From positions 620,001 to 684,000 of the forward strand of contig NZ_CP094380.1 of assembly GCF_022809775.1 (NCBI RefSeq): a stretch of DNA of 64,000 bases, read 5' to 3'. Below, piece by piece: positions 19,851-27,824 of this stretch; position 1 is the first letter of the stretch, and each line of letters starts with the position of its first letter. The position numbers and the translations under genes were made by a program. The DNA comes from Pseudodesulfovibrio tunisiensis. GTDB taxonomy: Bacteria; Desulfobacterota; Desulfovibrionia; Desulfovibrionales; Desulfovibrionaceae. Under the pieces are notes generated by a model. That model was not told the DNA's origin. It searched no databases and was given only the letters and a program-made list of their open reading frames with translations.

Positions 19851-20264
19851 ATGGCGATCAAGACTGGCGGCGGCTACCTGAACGAAATCAACGTCACCCC
19901 GTTCGTGGATGTGATGCTGGTGCTGCTGATCATTTTCATGGTTACGGCTCCGCTCATGACCCAGGGCGTGGAAGTGGACCTGCCCACCACGCGCACCGTG
20001 CGCAACCTGCCTCAGGACAGTGATCATCTCGTGCTGACCGTGAAACGGGACGGCAGGATGTTTCTGGACGAGTATCAGGTGGGCTTCGAGGAATTGCAGG
20101 ACCATCTCAAGCGGCTGGTGGCGAACCAGAAAAAGCAGCTTTTTCTGCGTGCGGACAAGGAAGTGCCCTACGGCACCGTGGTCAAGGTCATGGGCGAGAT
20201 CAAGGGCGCGGGAATTGATCGGCTCGGTATTGTGGCCGAGCAGGAAAAGCAGGCCCGGAAGTAG
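19851..20264 (+). CDS. tolR: TolR, ExbD/TolR family stator subunit
   Basis: A 137-residue protein with one N-terminal membrane helix carrying the proton-carrying Asp (VTPFVDVMLVLLIIFMVTAP) and a periplasmic domain (about 50-137) with LFLRADKEVPYGTVVKVMGE. It works with TolQ as the force generator of the Tol-Pal system. AGGAG lies 7 bp ahead of the ATG, and tolQ ends 9 bp before it. Confidence 0.95.
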   Translation: MAIKTGGGYLNEINVTPFVDVMLVLLIIFMVTAPLMTQGVEVDLPTTRTVRNLPQDSDHLVLTVKRDGRMFLDEYQVGFEELQDHLKRLVANQKKQLFLRADKEVPYGTVVKVMGEIKGAGIDRLGIVAEQEKQARK

Positions 20265-20290
20265 GCGCAAGCCGTTCCCGGAGCAGTTGA

Positions 20291-21178
20291 ATGCGTCATT
20301 TTTTCGGTTTCATAGCCTCTTTTTTCTTTCACTGTGCCCTGGTTGCGGTCGCGCTTTTCTGGGCCACGGGAACGCCGGTCAGGGTGAACATGGATCGGCC
20401 CGTGTATACGGTCGATCTGGTTTCCCTTGCGCCTCCGCCGCCTCCGGCTCCGGTAGAGAAAGTCCCGGCTGCGTCCGAGGTCAAACCGGTCTCTCAGCCG
20501 GAATCTGCCGCTCCGGTGGAGGTCAAGGGTGACCCCGAACCGGTCAAGCCGGTCGTCAAGCCGGAGCCTGAAAAAAAAGCCAAAAAGATCAGTCCCAAAA
20601 AGGACGAAAAGAAGAAAGTCGTAAAAAGGAAGGAAAAGCCGAAACCCGAACCGAAACCAAAGCCCAAACCGAAGCCCAAACCGAAGCCCAAGCCCGGAAA
20701 AACGGAAAAGCAGCTTTTGGCCGAGGGACTCAAGGCCGCGCAGAAAAAGGTTGCCGCGCAGGAACGCAGACAGAAGCGGAAACTGGCTGACGAGCTTGCC
20801 GCGCTTCGAAAAAACGAGAGCGGCGTATATGCGCATGGTGGTCAGCAGGACGGCCGGGAAGGTGGTGTGCAGGGAGGCAGCGGGATCAGCGGATCCGGTC
20901 TGTCCGAGGTGTACGCCCTGATCGTGGGGACGGCCATCAAGAAGAATTGGCGCTATCCTTCGTTTGCCGGAGAAGCGAATATCGTTGCGTCCGTGGAAAT
21001 CGTTCTGGCTTCGGATGGAAGAATTCTCGAATACAAGGTTGTTGCTCCCTCGGGCAATGCCGTGTTTGACAATTCCGCGCTTCAGGCTATCAAACAGACC
21101 GAGTACGTGGAACGCCCGCGAACCGAACGGGACCGCGTTCTCGTTATCAACTTCAACAGTCAGGAACTTTCAGAGTAG
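20291..21178 (+). CDS. tolA: TolA-like protein with TonB_C domain
   Basis: A 295-residue protein with an N-terminal signal anchor (FIASFFFHCALVAVALFWA), a long Pro/Lys/Glu-rich stalk (about residues 37-135) that includes a run of alternating Pro and Lys, a short coiled region rich in Lys/Gln/Ala, and a C-terminal TolA/TonB domain (about 205-295, NWRYPSFAGEANIVASVEIV, then FDNSALQAIKQTEY). It links TolQR to Pal and TolB. Position between tolR and tolB supports TolA rather than TonB. Confidence 0.88.
   Translation: MRHFFGFIASFFFHCALVAVALFWATGTPVRVNMDRPVYTVDLVSLAPPPPPAPVEKVPAASEVKPVSQPESAAPVEVKGDPEPVKPVVKPEPEKKAKKISPKKDEKKKVVKRKEKPKPEPKPKPKPKPKPKPKPGKTEKQLLAEGLKAAQKKVAAQERRQKRKLADELAALRKNESGVYAHGGQQDGREGGVQGGSGISGSGLSEVYALIVGTAIKKNWRYPSFAGEANIVASVEIVLASDGRILEYKVVAPSGNAVFDNSALQAIKQTEYVERPRTERDRVLVINFNSQELSE
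20645..20697 (+). repeat. Short tandem repeat coding for the Lys-Pro stalk of TolA
   Basis: A 12-bp unit close to AAACCGAAGCCC recurs imperfectly several times and encodes alternating Lys-Pro. The repeats stay in frame, so copy-number change would lengthen or shorten the periplasmic stalk. Confidence 0.6.
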
Positions 21179-21182
21179 CCAA

Positions 21183-22493
21183 ATGAAACGACTTTTCCAG
21201 TTGTTTGCCGTGATTTTTCTTGCCGTGGCCCTGGCGGTCCCGGCTTTTGCCCAGGCTCCGCTCACCGTGGACATCCATGGCCCGGGTCAGCGCATGGTCA
21301 ATTTCGTCATGCTGCCGCCCAGACCTGCGGGAGTATCGCTCGTGCCTCAGGCGCCGTCCCAAGCCTTGGCCGAACTCATTGCCAATGATCTCGGTTACAT
21401 TCCGTTTCTCAGGAATGTGCCTTCAAATTCGTTGCTTGGCGGTGATCCGAGCAAGGGCGTCGAACGCAAGGACATTGATTTCAAACCGTTGCAGCTTGCC
21501 AAGGTTGATCTGGTCATGACCACGGGCTGGGACGGAAACAGTGTGGAGCTGCGTGTTTTCGAGACGTTCAGTGGACGTCGGGTCGTTGGCAAGAAATACA
21601 ACGATCTTGACCGGGTACCGCTTGCCAAGGTCGCAGACAGATTCTGTTCCGTGTTTCTGGAGGCCTTGACCGGAAAAAAGGGATTTTTCGAATCTCCCAT
21701 CGCTTTCGTGAAGCATGAGGGCGAGACCAAGGAAATTTTCACCATTTTGCCGCAGGGCAGGGAGTTGCAGCGCATCACCCGACTTGGCGGATTCAATCTC
21801 AGCCCGGCCTGGTCCATGAATGGCCGCAAGATCGCATTCACGCACATTGGCAAGAAGACCCATTCCCTCGGTGTCTACGACGCGGATACAAGGAAGATCA
21901 CGCTGTATACCAAGGGACTCGGTCATTCCGTCATCAGCCCGGTATTCGGACCGGACGATCACATCACCGTGGCCCTGAATCGCAACGGCGCGACCAACAT
22001 CTATCAGCTTGACGGCCAGTTTCGCCCCAAGCGGACTCTGGCTCAGGGACCGTACATCGATGTTTCCCCGAGCTTCGACCGGACCGGCGAACTCATGGCC
22101 TTTACCTCGGGCCGGGCGGGCAATCCCCACATCTATCTCATGAACATGAAGACCGGACAGGTGAGGCGCGTAACCATTCAGGGCAAATACAACACGCATC
22201 CCTGCCTCAGCCCGAACGGTCGATTCGTGGCCTATACGCACCGGACCGATGAGGGGCACCGCATTTTTCTGCACGATCTGGCTACCGGGCGGGAAAAGCA
22301 GCTGACCTTCGGCCCGGGCAATGACGAATTCCCAGCCTTTGGGCCGGACGGCTATTTCATCGCCTTTGCCTCAAACAGGACAGGGGAATACAAGCTGTAT
22401 CTGACCACGCGTCATGGCGATACGCCCAGGATGCTGCCCACGGGCAAGGGGCCTGCCTATGCCCCGGCCTGGGATACGTCGCGACAGTGGTAG
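21183..22493 (+). CDS. tolB: TolB periplasmic beta-propeller
   Basis: A 436-residue exported protein: signal peptide (FAVIFLAVALAVPAFAQA), N-terminal TolB domain (about 25-170, with ELIANDLGYIPFLRN) and a six-blade WD40-like PD40 propeller (about 190-435, blades with SPAWSMNGRKIAF, SPSFDRTGELMAF, HPCLSPNGRFVAYT, FPAFGPDGYFIAF). TolB binds Pal and colicin-like partners and helps Tol-Pal cycling. It starts 4 bp after tolA. Confidence 0.95.
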   Translation: MKRLFQLFAVIFLAVALAVPAFAQAPLTVDIHGPGQRMVNFVMLPPRPAGVSLVPQAPSQALAELIANDLGYIPFLRNVPSNSLLGGDPSKGVERKDIDFKPLQLAKVDLVMTTGWDGNSVELRVFETFSGRRVVGKKYNDLDRVPLAKVADRFCSVFLEALTGKKGFFESPIAFVKHEGETKEIFTILPQGRELQRITRLGGFNLSPAWSMNGRKIAFTHIGKKTHSLGVYDADTRKITLYTKGLGHSVISPVFGPDDHITVALNRNGATNIYQLDGQFRPKRTLAQGPYIDVSPSFDRTGELMAFTSGRAGNPHIYLMNMKTGQVRRVTIQGKYNTHPCLSPNGRFVAYTHRTDEGHRIFLHDLATGREKQLTFGPGNDEFPAFGPDGYFIAFASNRTGEYKLYLTTRHGDTPRMLPTGKGPAYAPAWDTSRQW

Positions 22494-22514
22494 GCAATTG
22501 TTGCATGTTGAGGG

Positions 22515-22542
22515 TTGATTTTGCCGCTGGAAAATGTACATC
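22515..22542 (+). promoter_or_regulatory. Weak candidate promoter for pal
   Basis: TTGATT (22515) and TACATC (22537) are 16 bp apart in the 125-bp tolB-pal gap, which is the longest gap in the operon. Confidence 0.25.
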
Positions 22543-22618
22543 TAATCAAGCGGCGTACTGGTATTCGGTGCTTGGCGCCTGCGCAAATGCCTGAATGCGG
22601 CACCTTTAAGGAGAGAGC

Positions 22619-23185
22619 ATGAAAACGAAATGGTATCTGGGCGTATTGGTAGTGATTTGCCTGTCCCTGTTCGTCACGGCCGGGTGTTCGACAAAAAAGA
22701 CATCGAGCATGCCGCCGGGCGCGACCAAGGTGAAGGTGGAGGACGATTCCAAGTGGACGCCTCCTCCGGCTCCCGAAGCGCCCCAGCCCCAGATCGATGA
22801 AGAGGCTCTCAAGGCCGAAGCCGAAGCTCGCGCACGGACTCAGGCCATTCAGGAACTGACGGATGCCCGCATTCAATTCGCCTTTGATTCCTATGAGCTG
22901 AACGAGGAATCCCGTGCCCTGCTTGCTGTCAAGGCAAGCATCATGCGCAACTATGCCGACACCACCGTGGTGATTGAAGGCTATTGCGACGAGCGGGGTA
23001 CCGAGGAATACAATCTTGCTCTCGGCGAACGCCGCGCCCGTGCCGCCTACGAACATCTGGTCATTCTGGGGGTTGCCCCGGAGCGGATGAGCATCGTCAG
23101 TTTTGGCGAGGAACGTCCGGTCGATCCCTCGCATAATGAAACCGCGTGGGCCAAGAACCGTCGGGCAGAGTTCGTGGTGCAGTAG
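22619..23185 (+). CDS. pal: Peptidoglycan-associated lipoprotein Pal
   Basis: A 188-residue outer-membrane lipoprotein. The signal ends in the lipobox VTAGC with Cys at about residue 23; a short Pro/Glu-rich linker leads to the OmpA-like peptidoglycan-binding domain (about 75-188) with IQFAFDSYELNEESRALL, VVIEGYCDERGTEEYNLALG, RARAAYEHLV and a final NRRAEFVV. It anchors the outer membrane to peptidoglycan. AAGGAGAG precedes the ATG. Confidence 0.96.
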   Translation: MKTKWYLGVLVVICLSLFVTAGCSTKKTSSMPPGATKVKVEDDSKWTPPPAPEAPQPQIDEEALKAEAEARARTQAIQELTDARIQFAFDSYELNEESRALLAVKASIMRNYADTTVVIEGYCDERGTEEYNLALGERRARAAYEHLVILGVAPERMSIVSFGEERPVDPSHNETAWAKNRRAEFVVQ

Positions 23186-23205
23186 CTCTCCGCCAATTAG
23201 AGATG

Positions 23206-23239
23206 AAAAAAGCCGCCTTGATTTCAAGGCGGCTTTTTT
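23206..23239. terminator. Bidirectional terminator between pal and pgpA
   Basis: A 16-bp perfect stem with a 2-nt centre, flanked by A6 on one side and T6 on the other, sits between the convergent pal and pgpA ends and serves both strands. Confidence 0.9.
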
Positions 23240-23257
23240 CGTGTTCAGTCGATTCGG

Positions 23258-23734
23258 TCAGAAAGCCAGACAGAGCAGCCAGAGGATCAGCAGAGCGTAT
23301 CCACCGGCCACGGCATCGTCGATCATTACGCCGAAGCCTCCGGGAAACGCGGTTTCGGCCTGCCTGACCGGCCAGGGTTTGAGTATGTCGAAGACCCTGA
23401 ACAGAACAAAGGCCAGAACCAGCACCCACCACGAAACCACCTGAAACGGGAGCAGGGCGATCCACTGGCCGAGCAGTTCGTCGATGATGACGCATCCCGG
23501 GTCCTTTTGATCCAGAACGGTCTCGGCGCGGGATGCCGCCCAGGTTCCGACTCCGAAAATCAGAATCAGGATGGCGATGCGCATCCAGAAAGGGGCGGGC
23601 AGGAAACAGGCCGGGGCAAGCAGTATGGCTGCCAATGATCCCCAAGTGCCCGGAGCCTTGGGCAAATGTCCTATCGGTCCAAGCGTGGCCAGAAATACGG
23701 CGGCCTTGTCGGAAAAGGATTGTGCGGAATTCAT
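23258..23734 (-). CDS. pgpA: Phosphatidylglycerophosphatase A
   Basis: A 158-residue membrane phosphatase that makes phosphatidylglycerol. Family blocks are LATLGPIGHLPKAPGTWGSL, DPGCVIIDELLGQWIALL and KPWPVRQAETAFPGGFGVMIDDAVAGGYA, which together hold the acidic metal-binding residues. Four hydrophobic helices are predicted. It is convergent with pal and preceded by the decayed 634-bp region. Confidence 0.92.
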   Translation of the reverse strand: MNSAQSFSDKAAVFLATLGPIGHLPKAPGTWGSLAAILLAPACFLPAPFWMRIAILILIFGVGTWAASRAETVLDQKDPGCVIIDELLGQWIALLPFQVVSWWVLVLAFVLFRVFDILKPWPVRQAETAFPGGFGVMIDDAVAGGYALLILWLLCLAF

Positions 23735-24007
23735 TTCTCACTCTTTATGGCTGACTGTCTATGCCTGCGGCAAAGGCTCTTGCGCCTTGCTCAGGCGAAC
23801 ACATGCGGAGCTATACAAGGTCGGTTCGAACAACGCAATGCATTGAGGAGGCGTCTGCAAATTCAGGGAGATGGTTTTGCGCCCCCTGACTGGTGCAATG
23901 AGGAGGGGCGTCACCCCGGCCATTGCCGGGAACACCAAGGCGGATGCCTTCCGCCTATCCTTTGGGAAGAAGCGCCGGAATAGCATGGTAATCCCCCCGA
24001 AAATCAA
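23735..24007. other. Non-coding stretch with small hairpins, no recognisable gene
   Basis: I see no convincing gene here, although open frames exist on both strands. Small inverted repeats include CCCGGC/GCCGGG near 23915-23930, GGCGGA/TCCGCC near 23940-23957 and CGCCCC/GGGGCG (23880-23885 with 23905-23910). The pgpA promoter must lie in its left part. Confidence 0.4.
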
Positions 24008-24008
24008 T

Positions 24009-24186
24009 GGTCCTCAAAAGTAGAATTTTCTCGTAAAACCAACGCAGGAGATTTTACATGAAGAAGTCCCGTTATTCCGACAGTCAGATTTTGGCCATAT
24101 TGAAGCTGGCCGAGGGGGGATCCCCGTGGTCCAGCTTTGTCGTGAGCATGGATGGCATGCCACAGCGCAACCGTTCCCATCATGGT
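24009..24186 (+). mobile_element. IS3-family insertion sequence remnant (left end plus orfA fragment)
   Basis: The ATG at 24058 begins MKKSRYSDSQILAILKLAEGG, which matches the N-terminus of IS3-family OrfA transposase proteins. The frame then breaks: in the next frame the reading continues IPVVQLCREHG, the expected OrfA sequence, so one base has been lost in the G run at 24114-24119. Everything after about 24150 no longer looks like OrfA, and there is no orfB. TGGTCCTCAAAAG at 24009 may be the left terminal repeat. No right end was found. Confidence 0.7.
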
Positions 24187-24189
24187 GGA

Positions 24190-24288
24190 CGGGACTATCT
24201 TTCCCGGTATTATGACTCGGAAAGTGTTCGGCTGATCAACAAGCGCTACGCCAAGGATTTCCGAATCGGCGGATATGTGATGGTCTGA
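24190..24288 (+). pseudogene. Possible 3' remnant of a sulfotransferase-family gene
   Basis: The last ~30 codons read YLSRYYDSESVRLINKRYAK followed by DFRIGGYVMV and a stop. This resembles the extreme C-terminus of sulfotransferase-family proteins, which commonly end in a Tyr-Tyr-Asp...Leu-Ile/Val...Tyr-Ala-Lys-Asp...Gly-Tyr pattern. The rest of the gene is missing and the IS fragment abuts it. The match is by pattern memory over a short stretch, so it is uncertain. Confidence 0.45.
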
Positions 24289-24296
24289 TGCAAAAG

Positions 24297-24340
24297 CGGC
24301 CTGTTTTCGTGTCGATCGGGTCGACAGGAGAAACAGGCCG
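24297..24340. terminator. Hairpin after the sulfotransferase-like remnant
   Basis: A 10-bp outer stem (24297-24306 with 24331-24340) encloses a 6-bp inner stem TGTCGA/TCGACA. It follows the remnant stop by 9 bp and lies between two convergent units (remnant and maf), as a leftover native terminator would. Confidence 0.5.
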
Positions 24341-24368
24341 TATCTGCTATGAATCATCGGGAAAATGT

Positions 24369-24989
24369 TCAGCCTGATGGAGCTATTATGCCTTTCCTCT
24401 TTGCCTCATCAACGATTCTTGCCACAGGCAATCCCACCACATTGGTATAGGAGCCGCGAATGGCGGTGACCAGAAAAGTGCCGATGCCTTGGATGGCGTA
24501 GGCTCCGGCCTTGTCGAACGGTTCGCCTGTGGCAATGTAGGCGCGCAGTTCGGTTTCGGAAGAGTTGCGCATGTCCACGTCCGTGCTGACGGTGAATACG
24601 TTCGGAGCTTCTCCGGGCAAGGCCATGCAGCATCCGGTGATGACCTGATGCGTGGTGCCTGCAAGGGCTGACAGCATGGCAAGGGCATCCTGCGCATCGC
24701 TGGGTTTGCCCATGATCCGTTTTCCCAGAACCACGATGGTATCCGCTCCGAGTACCGCGGCATCGGGACGGCGCGATGCAACCTCAAGGGTTTTGAGCGT
24801 GGCCATGCGACGGGCGTAGGCATCGGGTTCCTCGCCCGGCAGAGGAGCTGGCTCTTCGGCCCGGCTGGGACAGATTTCGAATTGCAGGCCCAGATCGGCA
24901 AGAAGCTCCCTGCGTCTGGGAGAGCCCGAGCCGAGCACCAGCGGCTTTGTTGCGACGAAAGGTCCGGTAGGCTGTACGTGTTGTGTCAT
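24369..24989 (-). CDS. maf: Maf family nucleotide pyrophosphatase
   Basis: A 206-residue house-cleaning enzyme of the Maf/Ham1-like superfamily that hydrolyses non-canonical or excess NTPs (dTTP/UTP type). Key blocks are VLGSGSPRRRELLADLGL, GADTIVVLGKRIMGKP, and KAGAYAIQGIGTFLV. The N-terminus has about 15 extra residues before the conserved start. It is divergent from the motB-like gene. Confidence 0.93.
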   Translation of the reverse strand: MTQHVQPTGPFVATKPLVLGSGSPRRRELLADLGLQFEICPSRAEEPAPLPGEEPDAYARRMATLKTLEVASRRPDAAVLGADTIVVLGKRIMGKPSDAQDALAMLSALAGTTHQVITGCCMALPGEAPNVFTVSTDVDMRNSSETELRAYIATGEPFDKAGAYAIQGIGTFLVTAIRGSYTNVVGLPVARIVDEAKRKGIIAPSG

Positions 24990-25118
24990 GCCCGCAGTTA
25001 TTCCTCCATTTCCCGAAGCTCGTCAAACATCTCATGGCGTGGCATTTTTTTGTCACCGTGACTGTGGAAACACTCTTCTTCTTCAATCAAGGCTATTGAA
25101 TTCAGTGTCTTACTGCTG

Positions 25119-25134
25119 TGGCAGGCATTTTGCT
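25119..25134 (+). promoter_or_regulatory. Sigma-54 type promoter for the motB-like/motA-like pair
   Basis: TGGCAG-N5-TTGCT, with the invariant GG (25120-25121) and GC (25132-25133) separated by exactly 10 nt, matches the -24/-12 consensus TGGCAC-N5-TTGCA in 9 of 11 positions. The start of transcription would fall near 25146, leaving a short leader with AAGGA before the ATG at 25167. No enhancer site was identified. Confidence 0.7.
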
Positions 25135-25166
25135 AGCTCTTCTGCGTGGAACTCCAAGGAGCGTGT

Positions 25167-25889
25167 ATGCGAATTCCGGATTCGGATTTGACAAAAAAAT
25201 TCAGCTCGTTCGAAGATTTCGAAACCACGGCTGCGGCGCGGGGACTCAATGACTGGGTCGTGCCATGGGCTGATCTGATGATGGTGATGTTTGTCCTGTT
25301 CGTTGTGCTGTTCATTTATGCGAGTACGCACAAGGACGTGCGCGTACTGTTCAGCCCGGAGACTGCTTCTCGGGCCGAGGCTGTTGGTACGCTGGACCCG
25401 TTGATCGGCCTCATTGGCGGGATTTCCAGTCAGGCGGATCAATACGCCTCCCGGAACACGGTGCATGTTGGCGGACGCGAAGTCGTGTTCAAATCCCGTG
25501 CGGATGGTGTCACCGTGGTTCAGGACAGGGAGGGAAGGACACGCATCACCCTGCGGGGAGGCCTTTTTTTTCAGGCTGGTGAGGCTGGATTGAATGCCAG
25601 TGCCGGGCAGTATCTCGGAGAGATAGCGGGGTTGCTGCGCGTCAGTGCCGGGCGGGTTCATGTGATCGGGTATTCCTCGGCCAATGAGGCGGACGGGGTG
25701 CAGAGTTTTGCTCTGTCCGGGGATCGGGCCAGAAGCGTGGCCGAATATTTCATCAGGGAAAGCCATATCGATCCGAAGCGGGTCATTCTGTCCGGCAGGG
25801 GCATGTACGCCCCGGAACTGCCGGATTCCTCGGTCGCCAATCAGGAACGGAATCGGCGGGTCGAGATCGTGCTGTTCAATGAATCGTGA
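25167..25889 (+). CDS. MotB-like OmpA/MotB stator protein
   Basis: A 240-residue protein with a single N-terminal membrane helix (WVVPWADLMMVMFVLFVVLF) carrying Asp36, the equivalent of the proton-binding Asp32 of MotB, and a C-terminal OmpA-like peptidoglycan-binding domain (about 125-240, VHVIGYSSANEADG, LSGDRARSVAEYFI, NRRVEIVLFN). It should anchor an ion-driven stator to the cell wall. The ATG follows AAGGA; a longer GTG start at 25146 lies at the predicted transcription start and was rejected. The motA-like partner follows 17 bp later, the reverse of the usual order. Confidence 0.85.
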   Translation: MRIPDSDLTKKFSSFEDFETTAAARGLNDWVVPWADLMMVMFVLFVVLFIYASTHKDVRVLFSPETASRAEAVGTLDPLIGLIGGISSQADQYASRNTVHVGGREVVFKSRADGVTVVQDREGRTRITLRGGLFFQAGEAGLNASAGQYLGEIAGLLRVSAGRVHVIGYSSANEADGVQSFALSGDRARSVAEYFIRESHIDPKRVILSGRGMYAPELPDSSVANQERNRRVEIVLFNES

Positions 25890-25906
25890 GTTGTCTGGAG
25901 GAAGGG

Positions 25907-26782
25907 ATGAACAAGAAGAATCTCATCGGCGTGATAGTCTGTCTGGCTGTTTTTGCGGCCAGTTTTCTGCTTAGCGGCGCAGCCGGTGCATATTGGAACC
26001 TCGTGGCGTTTCTGGTTGTCGGCTCCGGCATTACGGCCGCCGCACTGATCAGTTATCCGCTGGAGCGGGTGAAAAACGCGTTTCGTGTGGCGCGGAATGC
26101 CTATGCCACGGAACCCGTGACCTCCGAGGAAATAGTCCGCACGTTGCTTGACCTTTCCGTAAAGAGCAAGGTGGACGGCATTCTTTCGCTTGAACGGCGT
26201 CAGGAAACCGCCACAAGCTCGTTTTTGAAAAATGGTTTGATACTTCTGGTGGACAATTACAAGGAAGAGGAAATCCGGGATTACCTGAGCACGGAAATGG
26301 CATTTTTCAATCTCAGGCGGCAGCAGAGCGAGCGCATTTTTCATACCTTGGCGCGCATGGCTCCGGCCTTTGGCGTGGCGGGCAGCGTGATCGGTCTTAT
26401 CGGTCTGCTCATGGGCATCAACGATACCACCGTGATTCTCAGGAACATTCCCGTGGCCTTCATTTCCACATTGTACGGACTGGTGCTCAGCAATCTGTTT
26501 TTTGCACCCGTGGCTGAAAACATCAATTTCAGAACTCGGGCCGAACTGCTGAATCAGAAACTCGTGCTGGAGGGCATCGTTGCCATCAGCAAGGAGCAGA
26601 ATTCCTACAAGCTGGAGCGCAAGCTCGCTTCGTTTCTGAGTCCTGCCGAACGCGAGGGCAATACCGAAGCCCTGCGGCAGATTACCCGGAAATACGTGAA
26701 TCGGAAAAGGCAGCCGCCTGAAGTGCGAACGGATGAGGCGGAGGAAAAGAGCCTGCTTGCCGAAAGCAGTGAAGCCGCATGA
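25907..26782 (+). CDS. MotA-like stator protein
   Basis: A 291-residue MotA/TolQ/ExbB-type membrane protein. Two N-terminal helices (about 6-24, 32-52) precede a cytoplasmic stretch (DLSVKSKVDGILSLERRQE, the usual MotA signature) and two further helices, the first beginning ARMAPAFGVAGSVIGLIGLL, the second NIPVAFISTLYGLVLSNLFF. A charged C-terminal tail of about 80 residues follows. Together with the upstream MotB-like protein it should form a proton- or sodium-driven stator; whether it turns the flagellum is unknown, since no flagellar gene is present here. GGAGGAAGGG precedes the ATG at 25907. Confidence 0.85.
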   Translation: MNKKNLIGVIVCLAVFAASFLLSGAAGAYWNLVAFLVVGSGITAAALISYPLERVKNAFRVARNAYATEPVTSEEIVRTLLDLSVKSKVDGILSLERRQETATSSFLKNGLILLVDNYKEEEIRDYLSTEMAFFNLRRQQSERIFHTLARMAPAFGVAGSVIGLIGLLMGINDTTVILRNIPVAFISTLYGLVLSNLFFAPVAENINFRTRAELLNQKLVLEGIVAISKEQNSYKLERKLASFLSPAEREGNTEALRQITRKYVNRKRQPPEVRTDEAEEKSLLAESSEAA

Positions 26783-26808
26783 TCGATCAAGTCGTGATTT
26801 TCACGGAG

Positions 26809-26833
26809 GGAGCCGCAAGGCTCCTTTTTTTTT
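26809..26833 (+). terminator. Terminator after the motA-like gene
   Basis: A 6-bp stem GGAGCC/GGCTCC closed by a GCAA tetraloop is followed by nine T residues. Confidence 0.88.
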
Positions 26834-26873
26834 CAGCGAATTGTGATAGATTGCGGCTCAGGAGGAGACATCT

Positions 26874-27821
26874 GTGCCGAAAATTCTGGCTGCGGACATC
26901 GGCGGCACCAACAGCCGATTCGCCATTTTTGAAACCGACGGAAACGGGCGGCTCGACATTGCCGAATCCCTGTGGCTCAAGACGCATGAGGCGGAATCCT
27001 TTGATCAGCTTCTGGGACAATTGCGGGACAACGGTTTCCCGATTTGTCCGGGAGAATACGACAGCGCGGCCCTTGCCGTGGCCGGAGCTGTCTGGCACGG
27101 CGTACTCTGCCGCAAGCCGCCCAACATGCCGTTTTCCATAGACCTGCGTGAAACCGATCTGGGCGTGGAGCGAGCCTGTCTGGTCAATGATTTCTGCGCA
27201 CAGGCATATGCCTGCCGAACTTCTGCCGTGGATGAGGCCGTGGTGCTTCAGGATGGCGAACACGATGACCTTGGCGTCATCGGGGTGATCGGCGCAGGCA
27301 CCGGGCTGGGCTATTCCGGTCTGATCCGAGGAGAAACCCGCTGGACCGCGCTTGCCTCCGAAGGTGGGCACATGGCCTTCCCCTTTGTTGGCAAGGAAGA
27401 GGCCGAGTACGCGGAGTTCAATCGTCGCGAATCCGGACGCTGCTGGCCCGAGGGAGATACGGTCGTCACCGGGCTGGGCCTGCAACTGGTGCATCGTTTT
27501 CTGACCGGAGAGAATCTGGAGCCGCAGGAGGTTGCGGCCAGACTTGCGCCGGATTGCGAAACCACGAAATGGTTTGCCCGATTCTACGGCAGGGCCTGCC
27601 GGGATTGGGCCATCGGGCTGATGGCCCATGGCGGCATGTACATTGCCGGCGGCGTGGCGGCCAGAAATCCGATTCTGGTACAATCTCCCGAATTCCTGAA
27701 GGAGTTTCACAATACGCATGTCTACGGGGATTTTCTGCGTTCCGTGCCCGTGAAGCTCAATGCCAATGAGGAAAGCGGATTGTTCGGAGCCGCGTTCTAC
27801 GGCATGCAGTTGCTGGGGTAG
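26874..27821 (+). CDS. glk: Glucokinase
   Basis: ATP-dependent glucose phosphorylation at the entry of glycolysis. The 315-residue protein belongs to the bacterial Glk (PF02685) group: phosphate-1 loop ADIGGTNSRFAIFE at residue 6, catalytic Asp in LVNDFCAQAYA, GAGTGLGYSG, EGGHMAFPF and a C-terminal YIAGGVAARNP. The GTG start at 26874 follows GGAGGAG. It lies 3 bp ahead of the TVP38 gene. Confidence 0.92.
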   Translation: MPKILAADIGGTNSRFAIFETDGNGRLDIAESLWLKTHEAESFDQLLGQLRDNGFPICPGEYDSAALAVAGAVWHGVLCRKPPNMPFSIDLRETDLGVERACLVNDFCAQAYACRTSAVDEAVVLQDGEHDDLGVIGVIGAGTGLGYSGLIRGETRWTALASEGGHMAFPFVGKEEAEYAEFNRRESGRCWPEGDTVVTGLGLQLVHRFLTGENLEPQEVAARLAPDCETTKWFARFYGRACRDWAIGLMAHGGMYIAGGVAARNPILVQSPEFLKEFHNTHVYGDFLRSVPVKLNANEESGLFGAAFYGMQLLG

Positions 27822-27824
27822 GCC

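Noticed and set aside
23759..24007. An 82-codon minus-strand ORF in the pgpA-maf gap
   Set aside because: No recognisable domain, no good ribosome site, and the sequence is built largely of small hairpins.
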